From Prostheceraeus crozeri (lineage: Eukaryota > Platyhelminthes > Polycladida > Euryleptidae): a stretch of 64,000 nt of DNA. Made by a program: the position numbers and the translations under genes. Below the pieces are notes generated by a model that was given only the letters and a program-made list of their open reading frames with translations, was not told the origin of the DNA and did no database searches. Positions 17,818 through 28,654 of this stretch are shown here, in pieces. The stretch spans positions 124,001-188,000 of the forward strand of contig CAJQUW010007056.1 in the NCBI GenBank assembly GCA_907163375.1. Reading direction: 5' to 3'. Within the stretch, counting starts at the first letter, position 1. Each line of letters starts with the position of its first letter.

Positions 17818-18384
17818 GATTATAACAAAAACAAAGTTAGGAATATTTTTATTCAAAACGGATATCATCCGGATAGAATAAATAAAGTCTTTGAGCGTTG
17901 TGATAATCCTAAGACTAAAATAGAATCTAGCGAAAAAATTGAAATATTTTGGAAGCTCCTCTATGTTTCAACTCTTCTTTCTCGAATAAAACGTAATATT
18001 CGCCACATAAATAGTGCTTTAGAAAATAGTATTTTAAGAATTGCCTTGAACACATACAAAACACAGAACATGATAAGCAATAAAGATAAAATTCCTTTCA
18101 ATGAGTTATCTTCCGTAGTGTATAAGTATACTTGTGAACATTGCAGTCAATGCTACGTCGGTGAAACCCGTCACCATATTTTCAGTAGGATAAACGAATA
18201 CGTGAAAGGTCGATCAGCATCCGAAATATCTCTTCATGTTCACATCCCAAATAAAGATAATTTTAAAATTCTCATTTGCACTCCATACACGAAAATATCT
18301 GAATCATTGTACATAAAGTCATTCCTTCATTCAAAGTACCTAATGAATAACCGCAGCCAATCACAGCCGCTTTTCCTATATTGA
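17818..18384 (+). pseudogene. Penelope-like element, C-terminal part with GIY-YIG nuclease
   Basis: One open frame of about 188 codons reads KVRNIFIQNGYHPDRI, then a linker, then VVYKYTCEHCSQCYVGETRH (GIY-YIG core) and ISESLYIKSFLHSK near the end, as in the last third of Penelope-like proteins. The RT is absent, so it is a 5'-truncated copy; its open frame suggests it is younger than the copy at 15178. The 3' flank (about 18440-18470) has the CACTGATGATGG-type phrase often seen after such genes. Confidence 0.7.
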
Positions 18385-18949
18385 TTTTTCTTGTCTCATT
18401 CGCACTGTATATATTGCATCCTTGTTTATTGACCGTTGTCACTGATGATGGTAGCTTGTCTACTGAAACATAATTGACTGATCTTGATAATCTTGTGATG
18501 AAGTCTTGCAAGTTAGTCAAGAAATCTGCAGGATAGATTGCGAACATCTATTGTAATTCTTAACATGTAAGGCAGAAGTTTTGTCAACAAGAAAAGCTTG
18601 GACATTTTCTGCATGTGACGTGCTAATAATCAAAATTCTCCAAGTTATGGATAGTCTGCCTACGAAATGACAAAATTGTCAAGAAGAAGGGAAAGTTTCG
18701 ATTGATTAGGCCCCGGCTTAACCCAGGCCATGTAGTCATGCTAGCAGGTCTTCTTGTGGGATAGCCTCCATGCCCACGTACATCTCACCGGCTGAGGAGT
18801 TGTAGCCTCAAGTGACGGCGGTGGTACCTCTCGAGATGGATAGACTCTAGCCTCGCACCATCTACACTTCTGTATTGAACCACATTCTCACATACATCGC
18901 CGATCAGAAGCACAACAATATCGCATACATGCGATAGGAAATGGCCTGA
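18385..18949. other. Intronic stretch, nothing recognised
   Basis: Includes the probable 3' tail of the Penelope copy. The GC-richer patch at 18710-18860 has no recognisable gene or RNA. Confidence 0.25.
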
Positions 18950-19154
18950 TGACACATCATGCGGAAAATTATGACTTTAGACTTCGTACTTTTGAACTGA
19001 TACGAGAAAACATAGAAAATCTCATTTTGCCGAAAACTGCAATCTGCACCGCAGTGGATAAACATGTGATTTTCTTTGACTCTATCAGAAAAGCAGAGAA
19101 ACCAGGTATAACTCGGCAGACGCGAGGATTCGTAGTAGCCATAGAATGCACACT
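18950..19154. repeat. Left flank of the satellite: remnant of a foldback-element arm
   Basis: This stretch resembles the interior of the foldback arm at 38230-38330: both have ..TGGA.A.ACAT..GATT, then CTCTAT and GAAAAGCA, then CGGCAGACGCGA, GTAGT/CAGTAG and GTGTAC in the same order. A third diverged relative is at 61320-61420. Confidence 0.5.
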
Positions 19155-21734
19155 GTACATCATTCTGCGAAAGTCTCATTTTCGGCCTCGTTCCCTGCAT
19201 AAACTCGTTCTGGCTGCCGGACTATGAGGTGTGCATGATTTGTTGAAAGTCTCATTGTCGGCCTCGTTCCCTGCAGAAACTCGCTGTGGCTGCCGGACTA
19301 TGAGGTGTACATCATTCTTTGAAAGTCTCATTGTCGGCCTCGTTCCCTGCAGAAACTCGTGCTGGCTGCCGGACTATGAGGTGTACATCATTCTGTGAAA
19401 GTCTCATTGTCGGCCTCGTTCCCTGCAGAAACTCGTGCTGGCTGCCGGACTATGAGGTGTACATCATTCTGCGAAAGTCTCATTTTCGGCCTCGTTCCCT
19501 GCAGAAACTCGTGCTGGCAGTCGGACTATGAGGTGCACATCATTCTGTGAAAGTCTCATTTTCGGCCACGTTCCCTGCAGAAACTCGCTCTGGCTGCCGG
19601 ACTATGAGGTGTACATCATTCTGTGAAAGTCTCACTTTCGGTCTCGTTCCCTGCAGAAACTCGTGCTTGCTGCCGGACTATGAGGTGTACATCATTCTGT
19701 GAAAGTCTCATTTTCGGCCACGTTCCCTGCAGAAACTCGTTCTGGTTGCCGGACTATGAGGTGTACATCATTATGTGAAAGTCTCATTGTCGGCCTCGTT
19801 CCCTGCAGAAACTCGTGCTGGCTGCCGGACTTTGAGGTGTACATCATTATGTGAAAGTCTCATTGTCGGCCTCGTTCCCTGCACAAACTCGTGCTGGCTG
19901 CCGGACTATGAGGTGTACATCATTCTGTGAAAGTCTCATTGTCGGCCTCGTTCCCTGCACAAACTCGTGCTGGCTGCCGGACTATGAGGTGTACATCATT
20001 CTGTGAAAGTCTCATTTTCGGCCACGTTCCCTGCAGAAACTCGTTCTGGTTGCCGGACTATGAGGTGTACATCATTATGTGAAAGTCTCATTGTCGGCCT
20101 CGTTCCCTGCAGAAACTCGTTCTGGTTGCCGGACTATGAGGTGTACATCATTCTATGAAAGTCTCATTTTCGGCCACGTTCCCTTCAGAAACTCGCTCTG
20201 GCTGCCGGACTATGAGGTGTACATCATTCTGTGAAAGTCTCACTTTCGGTCTCGTTCCCTGCAGAAACTCGTGCTGGCTGCCGGACTATGAGGTGTACAT
20301 CATTCTGTGAAAGTCTCATTTTCGGCCACGTTCCCTGCAGAAACTCGTTCTGGTTGCCGGACTATGAGGTGTACATCATTATGTGAAAGTCTCATTGTCG
20401 GCCTCGTTCCCTGCAGAAACTCGTGCTGGCTGCCGGACTTTGAGGTGTACATCATTATGTGAAAGTCTCATTGTCGGCCTCGTTCCCTGCAGAAACTCGT
20501 TCTGGTTGCCGGACTATGAGGTGTACATCATTCTGTGAAAGTCTCACTTTCGGTCTCGTTCCCTGCAGAAACTCGTGCTGGCTGCCGGACTATGAGGTGT
20601 ACATCATTCTGTGAAAGTCTCATTTTCGGCCACGTTCCCTGCAGAAACTCGTTCTGGTTGCCGGACTATGAGGTGTACATCATTATGTGAAAGTCTCATT
20701 TTCGGCCACGTTCCCTGCAGAAACTCGTTCTGGTTGCCGGACTATGAGGTGTACATCATTCTGTGAGTCTCATTTTCGGCCTCGTTCCCTGCAGAAACTC
20801 GTGCTTGCTGCCGGACTATGAGGTGTACATCATTCTGTGAAAGTCTCATTTTCGGCCACGTTCCCTGCAGAAACTCGTTCTGGTTGCCGGACTATGAGGT
20901 GTACATCATTATGTGAAAGTCTCATTGTCGGCCTCGTTCCCTGCAGAAACTCGTGCTGGCTGCCGGACTTTGAGGTGTACATCATTATGTGAAAGTCTCA
21001 TTGTCGGCCTCGTTCCCTGCACAAACTCGTGCTGGCTGCCGGACTATGAGGTGTACATCATTCTGTGAAAGTCTCATTGTCGGCCTCGTTCCCTGCACAA
21101 ACTCGTGCTGGCTGCCGGACTATGAGGTGTACATCATTCTGTGAAAGTCTCATTTTCGGCCACGTTCCCTGCAGAAACTCGTTCTGGCTGCCAGACTATG
21201 AGGTGTGCATGATTTGTTGAAAGTCTCATTGTCGGCCTCGTTCCCTGCAGAAACTCGCTGTGGCTGCCGGACTATGAGGTATACATCATTCTGTGAGTCT
21301 CATTGTCGGCCTCGTTCCCTGCAGAAACTGGTGCTGGCTGCCGGACTATGAGGTGTACATCATTCTGTGAAAGTCTCATTGTCGGCCTCGTTCCCTGCAC
21401 AAACTCGTGCTGGCTGCCGGACTATGAGGTGTACATCATTCTGTGAAAGTCTCATTGTCGGCCTCGTTCCCTGCACAAAATCGTGCTGGCTGCCGGACTA
21501 TGAGGTGTACATCATTCTGTGAAAGTCTCATTGTCGGCCTCGTTCCCTGCACAAACTCGTGCTGGCTGCCGGACTATGAGGTGTACATCATTCTGTGAAA
21601 GTCTCATTGTCGGCCTCGTTCCCTGCAGAAACTCGTGCTGGCTGCCGGACTATGAGGTGTACATCATTCTGTGAAAGTCTCATTGTCGGCCTCGTTCCCT
21701 GCACAAACTCGTGCTGACTGCCGGACTATGAGGT
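19155..21734. repeat. Satellite array, 76-bp unit, about 34 copies
   Basis: Tandem head-to-tail units built on GTCTCAT..TCGGCC.CGTTCCCTGCA.AAACTCGTGCTGGCTGCCGGACTATGAGGTGTACATCATTCTGTGAAA (split here by variable sites). Units fall into variant classes (GTCGGCCTCG, TTCGGCCACG, CTTTCGGTCTCG; CATTCTG or CATTATG; GCAGAAAC or GCACAAAC) that recur in the same order in blocks, so there is a higher-order pattern. A few units lack four bases. The array lies in the first intron of the host gene. Short open frames across it are chance. Confidence 0.95.
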
Positions 21735-22780
21735 GCAGTGCCTTTACATTATCCGAGTTTTTAAGAATATTTTGCATTATTCAATTTCAACATTCAATGA
21801 CGTCAATCTTCTGGTATGCCACACCAGTCCACAATTGCTTTGACGCTGGAGGCCTACGTGCTGAAAGAATTACATAATCTTTACATCCATCGGCTGTTTG
21901 TGACGTTCTGTTGAAGTGTGAATCTAGTACACATGCAGGACATCCATTAAATCGTTTTGTTCCGGATATATTCACTTTTATCGATCATTGCCGACTACCA
22001 GCTCGTCGCGCAGAGAGCAGAATGAAGGCATGTTGGGCAGTTTTCCACGTCGATGTGAGCACATTTGTCATGTCTTCACTTCATTTCAATATCTGATGTT
22101 CTGTCTTTTATATCTTCATTTGAAAAGTATTCAGAATTGGATGCTTGCTCAGAATTGATTTTTTTCGAAATAAATAAATGCATTCTATTCAATGTAAAAG
22201 AAGCCTGAGACAGCGACACACCTATAGAGAGGTCACCAGTTCGATCCACAATCTAATCTCTACAAGGCCCTATCTTACTTAAGGTTCAATGTCATCGATT
22301 AAGGTGATTATCATGCAGTAAACATCACTAGGCACCAACAGCGTCTTGCCATGGACCTCAGCTCAGTATCCTTGCCAAGTAGGCAGCGATTATTTTTCTC
22401 GTCTATAATATGATCCGATCGGTGATTAGACGTTCTAATACTTCAGTTTTTATGTCTGCGATAGTCCAACATTTAGTCCTTAAATACGGCGATTAACGAT
22501 GTAAGAAGGAGATTGTAATGTCTTTTGCAAACTGATCCTGGAGTGCATTGAAACGATTAACACTTTGTGTTCAACTTTCTAAGACGATTGGAGCTCCCCA
22601 TTCCAATCCTAAAGTACCTGTTCAGTTTAGACATTCCATAGACATCTAGGATGACAACATCATGTCACAAATTAGATAGAAATCACTCACATTGAGTGAG
22701 AAATAAATGAGACACGAGGAGAAACGCTGTGTCTGATTTGTGATCATTGGCCAGCATCGCCTAACTGCGCAACATTCATA
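21735..22780. other. Intronic stretch right of the satellite
   Basis: The satellite ends sharply at ACTATGAGGTGCAG. Beyond it I see no gene. A box-B-like GTTCGATCC at about 22230 has no partner structure. Confidence 0.3.
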
Positions 22781-22928
22781 CTCTGTAAATCGCTTAATAC
22801 CAATCACATACGAAAGCAAGTGACAATTCGTATGAAAAACATACCAGATCTCTGTAAACATACGAGAATCTCGTATCAAATGTTAGCTTCAACTTGTATG
22901 TAATTTTGGTATCCAGCGATTTACAGTG
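22781..22928. mobile_element. TA-targeting MITE, family B, copy 2 (148-bp short form)
   Basis: Ends CTCTGTAAATCGC and GCGATTTACAGTG, flanked by TA (22779-22780, 22929-22930). It corresponds to the two ends of the 995-bp copy at 54745 with the middle deleted. It is packed with CATAC(C/G)A words in both orientations. Confidence 0.8.
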
Positions 22929-23432
22929 TAGAAGAAACAAAGCTGCAAAGAGTTGAATGCGCCACTCCCAGCGATGTGCATTTCCAAAGAGAATATAAGT
23001 CAGAAAATTTGAGTGTTTTCCCTGGGAGAAGTCATTTTACCTAGCCAGCCACATTCAAGTGCATCTTGGTCTGTGTCTTCTGCTTCCAATCACTGAGATC
23101 GCTGCACTATTCGAGATGTCAATACGGAAATGTCCTTTAGAATAACTAAACTGAGCGGTAATTCAATAGGCGAAGAATTTTTGATTTTGCAGTGGATCGT
23201 TAAGCAATATCATGCAAGCAGGTTTACTAGTACAAATTGACAATATTCCAAAGTATTTCTCAGCGTTTTGATTGGCTACAATGCATTTTCCATTTGAAAG
23301 AGACTATGTGACACACGCAGCTGGATAATTACAAAACTTTTTTTTGAAAAATTCTATAACAATTATAAGAGTTTCTCAACATGCCTATGTTACTAACTAG
23401 GATTTAATGCGCTCAAAAAATCGGCTTCTAAA

Positions 23433-24702
23433 CAGGGTTGGCTTTTTGCCGGCTAAAACTGGTTTTTGGTACTAAGTAAAAAACTGGTAAAAACCGGCTA
23501 AAATTAAAACTCCGAAAAATCATTCTATTTCTTCACGAAATGATTGACAGCAAGTTGTAGTTTGAGTATTACTATACATGCGGGTTTGCAGATTAGAACT
23601 CTTATCTTGCAAAACGTGACATTTTTTCTCTGATAGAACCATGTGGTATGTTTTTATTACGAACAACATGCGATGTTGTCTTTGTTTACGATTGCTCTAC
23701 CATTTTCTTGTGCCTGTAGAACAAATGTAGACTTCAGCACCATTTTGGCCCTTTAGTTTATTCAGAAGCTGTTAGACACTTCCGAAATGATCATCAAACG
23801 AATGTGCTTTTAGGTCAGAGAATGTAATTTCGTTAAATCCAAAAAAATGAAAATAAATGAATGAATGAAACTGGTTTATACATAACTAGATTACGCAAAC
23901 TCGTTTCTTCATGTGGACGAGCTTCAATAATCCCACTGTCATTCTTCGTGCTGAGTGGTCAGCAAGAATGCAGAGTGTATTTTGATAGTAGCTTAGGTTT
24001 CATCAGATCTAGATTTGTACCGAGGTCTCATGAAGGTAGAGAGAACCCTCTATCAAAAGGCCTCTGCACCGGAAAGTCTCAGCTCCCAAATGAAGGACTT
24101 AGAATGTATTTCTACTTTTTTTTAGAAATTTACGGTACTAAATGTACTAATGCTTGTGACTGGAGCGGAAAATCATGTTTTGGAGGAACAAATAATAATT
24201 AAATAACATAGTTCGCAGCAGCCATCTTGATAAAGTGAGGTATGGTGTAACTTTGAACAGCTTCAGTTACAATCTCTACAAAAGAACATTTCCAATAAGC
24301 TGTAAAATTGATCGTTGTTAATAGAATCTGAGAGGGACAAACAATCGTGACATTCACGTGCACGCCTTAAATGAATGCACAGGATCTTTTTAACAATGTT
24401 TTTTTATAATAATTCATGTTCTTACACTAATACTGGGAACATATTCTTGATTAAAATATGAAATTCATAAGATGTAAATTGTGAAAATATAGGCGAAAAG
24501 GTTTATCGAATCATAAAAGGTAAAATGAACTTATTATGACTAACGTTCATTTAAAGTAAGGAGTGACGATGATCCCTTTGCATATACCCAAAACAAATAG
24601 TAGTAATGCTGGAAAAATAGTTTTAGCCAGTTTTTGCCAGTTTCAGCCGAAAAACGTTACAAAAGCTGATGGTTTTTACCAGATTTTTACCGGCCAACCC
24701 TG
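23433..24702. mobile_element. hAT-type non-autonomous transposon, CAGGGTTGGC ends
   Basis: The ends CAGGGTTGGC and GCCAACCCTG are inverted repeats that continue with GCCGG...AAAAACTGGTAAAAACC words. Flanks CTTCTAAA (23425-23432) and TTTCTAAA (24703-24710) form an 8-bp duplication with one mismatch, as for hAT. A 113-codon frame at 23861-24202 has no transposase motif. Confidence 0.75.
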
Positions 24703-24843
24703 TTTCTAAATGAACATCATGTGTCGTTTCTCTCCTGTTAATCAACTCATTTTTTCAATTGGTAGCCTCAAAAGCAATGCTGTAAAATCAAGCGCTGTGT
24801 TGTAGGATGGATGTTATTTCTGCTTTGATTTCGACCGTGAAAG

Positions 24844-25079
24844 GCAAAGCAACGTCAGTTGATGCTAAAAACAGCTTTCGTCTCTCCTTGAAATTTATTG
24901 ACCAGATTAAAATAGTTAATTAAAAGATATGTGTCTTTTATATTAAAAGATATACATATCTTTTAATTAACTATTTTAATCTGGTCAATAAATTTCAAGG
25001 AGAGACGAAAGCTGTTTTTAGCATCAACTGAAGTATGAAGAACCTCCTGTTGGCGGCCATCCTGTATGCAAAGCAACGT
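24844..25079. repeat. Perfect 78-bp-arm hairpin between 12-bp direct repeats
   Basis: 24855-24932 and 24954-25031 are exact reverse complements with a 21-base loop. GCAAAGCAACGT stands at 24844-24855 and again at 25068-25079. Perfect arms mean recent origin or active conversion. Confidence 0.85.
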
Positions 25080-25674
25080 ATTTCTAATCAAGTTTTGCCT
25101 TAGCATACTCATGTGAACAATTTAAGATCCGCATATATTTGTTTGATATAAGTTATCTACTTTGAATAGGAAAAATAAGACTGTTAGGGTATTTTCACGA
25201 TGGACTTACAAGCTACATGCCGATATATCGAACATCTAATCGACATCAAATCAGATACCTCTCGTATATGACACAGCTAAACAACGAATATCAAAATGCG
25301 TTGAAAAAATCAACGTTGTTCCAAAAGATTCGGGTCGAAATGTTGCCAAATGCCAACAATATCAATAAATCAACATTTTACCATGTTGAATGCCGCGTTT
25401 GGAGGCAATTGAATTTTGAATTTTAGATCTTTAAAGACTCTATTTGTAGGCATTTTTGAAGTTTATAAATTTGTAATGAATACGAAAATGCATGTATTTT
25501 CTTATTCATTATGATTAAAAGATCAATACGTTCGATTCTGGGGCAAAGAAGTTTGTGTACGCCCATTGCCAGAAAGCAGCATTGTTTCATATTAATTAAA
25601 ATATTCCTAAATGATTTTCGGACTTACTAATGACGAAATCAAATGATTTGTCTGAATTTGAAAGTGCGAGATAA
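25080..25674. other. Intronic stretch, nothing recognised
   Basis: A 69-codon frame at 25217-25426 has no recognisable motif. No repeat found. Confidence 0.25.
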
Positions 25675-26757
25675 CTTGTCAATTCACCTTATACACAATC
25701 ACTGTCATCATATCATCGACCAGAACACATGAAAATAATGACACGCAATGTTAACTATACACAGACAATACAATAAAAGTCATGAAATAAATAAATAAAT
25801 AAATAATTGAACAATTACTGAATTAATAGTAACAATTAATACCAAGAAAAAAAGGGGAAAAGGGCAAAAGGTGAAGTAAATAACAAACTAGTTAGCACCA
25901 TGGTAAAGAAAGGGAATGTTTCAGTTCCTTTTGCACACAGAGGGCTGGACGCATGTATGATATGTAAAGAGACTCTAAAATAGGTAAGAGAAAAGAATAC
26001 TTTGATACTTTTGATACTTTGATACTTTGATACTTGAATACTTGGTTTTTGGCCCTGCCCGCAAACAGGTCCTTTTCGAGGTGACCATACTCTGAATATT
26101 ATACGTCGACGTGTTGTGTCATTGACTCAAACAGTGTATCCAGCTGCAGAGCCTGTGCTTGTGTGCCACACTAGACGTATTCCTGTACCACGTCTGAAGG
26201 ATCCCGTACCACCTCTTAGTCGCACCTGCCTCATATACAAGTTCACATGTGACTGCGGACACAGGGCGCACTGAGAGGTGTCTCGGGATTCGTATTCGTG
26301 AACACTTTCCCAAGTGGCTGGAGGTTGGACGAAGCCGACCTCGTTCTTCTGTTGCTCCGTCCAGTGCTATATGTAGACATGTCATTTCCTCTAATCGTTT
26401 TATTGGTAACGTTTTTTCCTCTTACTTTTGTGTTTTGAGTTTCTCAAAGTATTCTTTTCTCTTACCTATTTTAGAGTCTCTTTACATATCATACATGCGT
26501 CCAGCCCTTTGTGTGCAAAAGGAACTGAAACATTCCCTTTCTTTACCATGGTGCTAACTAGTTTGTTATTTACTTCATCTTTTCTTGGTATTAATTGTTA
26601 CTATTAATTCAGTAATTGTTCAATTTTCTATTTATATATTTATTTCATGACTTTTATTGTATTGTCTGTGCATAGTCAACATTGCGTGTCATTATTTTCA
26701 TGTGTTCTGGTCGATGATGCTATGACAGTGATTGTGTACGAGGTGAATTGACATTAC
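25675..26757 (+). mobile_element. Penelope-like element end with inverted copies of its tail
   Basis: The middle (about 26050-26450) encodes in broken frames a GIY-YIG end: LIYKFTCDCGH, then GRTERCLGIRIREHFPKWLE and SSAICRHVISSN; the plus-strand frame continues with LESLYISYMRPALCVQKEL, the typical closing block. The last coding part plus 3' tail (26445-26757) is repeated in reverse at 25675-26005. Between them is a CTTTGATACTT microsatellite (about 26000-26045). Inverted partial copies joined end to end are known for Penelope-like elements. Frame breaks show it is dead. Confidence 0.65.
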
Positions 26758-27581
26758 GTGAACTGATTTTCTGTAGCTTACATGTCTGTGTTTATGTCAC
26801 AACGGTGGTACTCCTCGTGAAGAGAGGCCGCGAAAGCGCTCAGGAGAAATAAATATGATGAATACATTGGTGTTACTTTGTCTGTGAGAGGATGATGTTG
26901 ATTGTATCATCGACGAGTTAACTCGTCTTGGCAATGGAGACAAGGATCCCATGACGAGTTAGGTCGTCATCGACAGTGAAAGTGTTGATGAACATTTCTC
27001 AGATGTTTTCTCATATGAATGCTATCATGCATATGTGAATCATTGCAGCAGCACGCAATATCATGGACACCGGTGCTTTTGATCACTAACTTGATGGCTG
27101 AGCAAGGACTATCTTGCCAGTGAGCTTGAGGATACGGAACGTGGATAGTTATGGTGCAGCTGTTGCTGAGAAACTGGGAGAATGAGACAAGTTATCGTCT
27201 GACGATCATTGCTCGTCATTGTCAATCGTGGTAATGTAGGATGTCATACAAAACTAACGAATTGCTTGTCAATGGTGGAGTTATCGCAATCTGGGATTCG
27301 TCGAGACCGAAGGTTGAGACTACAGTAAGCATAGAGTGCGATACCCACAGAATTAGACAGGTCGTCTCTTCTTCCGTTTGACTAGAAGGGAAGCATTGGA
27401 ACGTGCAACGTTATTGAAATGGCACAATCTGCTGACATAATACCATAGCAATCGAACAATGAGCAGCCAGTTCAGCATTAAACACGCCAAATTGTGCAAA
27501 GTTTCTGTGACTGTTATCAACCGGATCACACAGCAAAGAGACACAGTCGATGTCAAGTTCTACAGAGAAGTTTGTGAACGT
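26758..27581. other. Intronic stretch, nothing recognised
   Basis: Plain sequence with the word GACGAGTTA/TAACTCGTC recurring around 26910-26970. No gene seen. Confidence 0.25.
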
Positions 27582-27865
27582 TTTTTCATGCGCCTGCTAA
27601 CTTTTTTAAAAATGATCGGAGGTCCCAACATTATCGAGAAAACTTTTGCGCAATGATCTGAATTCTTCGAATCTGAAGGAGTCGTGGCGATCGGAGCATT
27701 TTGAAGGAATTTAGAACAATCCGCAAGCGACGCACGACTATTTTTCCTATCTCTGCAAGGTATTAAAAATTTCTTTTTGCCCACTTATTAAGTTCCTGCA
27801 TGTGCCATTTGTTTGAATCAGTTTGCACTTCTAGCAAAGTGACACAGATAAACAATCTAATTCTG
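27582..27865. repeat. Dispersed repeat, family E, copy 1
   Basis: It matches the reverse complement of 47036-47330 over nearly its whole length (blocks ATGATCGGA..., GAGAAAACTT.TGCGCAATGATCTGAA, TTTTTCCTATCTCTG.AAGGTATTA, TTTTTGCCCACTTA, CAGATAAACAA). Non-coding, probably an old DNA transposon. Confidence 0.6.
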
Positions 27866-28497
27866 TGGCGATACCTTCTTGCTTGACAGCGTGGCGGAAT
27901 GAATTGCACGGTTTCAGCACGCTGTCATACATTGGGGTGCTGATAAAACGCTAAGCTAACGCATTCCTCATGAAATATGACTGAGTTACACAGTAAAACT
28001 TTTCTGGGCAGGCAGTACATGTAGATGAATATCACTGATAATAATTCGATTTCTATTCATTGAGATAACAAACATAGAAGTGAACTTTCTATGGTATTGT
28101 TAATTTCTATGATAACAAAGTCCTGGCTTACCGTTTACAGAAATCTCAAAGTGAATGCTGTCTTAGCGCTGTTCATCCAAATGTCCTTGTTCTACTTCTA
28201 TGTACTGAAATAAACGTTTGCATACAACGAATACATTGCATACAAACACGTAAGAGATTTTAGCAGCCATGTGGCGATAATTTATATGCACGATATTATA
28301 TTTAGATTTATTAATGCACGATCTATATTTTATCTTATTTATATTTGGATAGTTATTGAACGATGAAGGTCATTTATCGTCCGTTGAGCAATAATGGAGG
28401 GTTTCATACAAAACTAACAATTGCTAACTGCTTATTATTCCTTGAGTGTATTTTTCACTGATCCGAATATATTTCTCCCTCCTTCCCGTCTACTTAC
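27866..28497. other. Intronic stretch before the first exon
   Basis: No repeat recognised except a CATAGAAGTGAACTTTCTATGG phrase (28074-28097, split by one base class) also seen near 11960 and 52205 in variant form. Confidence 0.25.
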
Positions 28498-28654
28498 CGG
28501 CCTTCACTTTGCCTCGCTCCTGATCGCCTTTAGTGATCTTGGCGGCACCTCCGGTGGCATCTTCGTTCGGTGAGACACCGCGACCGATCGGAGCGTTCCT
28601 TCTCTGAGTCAGTGGAGCACCATCTACCTCATCCTTTGACTCTGCTGAGCCCAT
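28498..28654 (-). CDS. Host gene, first coding exon
   Basis: On the minus strand an acceptor-like TCTGTCTCAATACAG precedes ATCACAAG and the ATG at 28654-28652. The exon ends at a strong donor, GGCCG|GTAAGT, after 52 codons plus one base; the exon at 17169 supplies the missing two bases. The N-terminus MGSAES fits the N-myristoylation consensus (Gly2, Ser6). The rest is hydrophilic (KDEVDGAPLTQRRNAPIGRG). With the other exons it gives about 278 aa. An in-frame GTG further up (28705) is not a start. Other exons could exist in the long introns. The family is not recognised. Confidence 0.55.

Noticed and set aside
19319..19531. Short frames running through the satellite
   Set aside because: They exist only because 76-bp units shift frame regularly; no codon bias or start context.
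19155..21734. CRISPR-like regular array
   Set aside because: Units are contiguous 76-bp tandem repeats with no unique spacers; the surroundings are eukaryotic.
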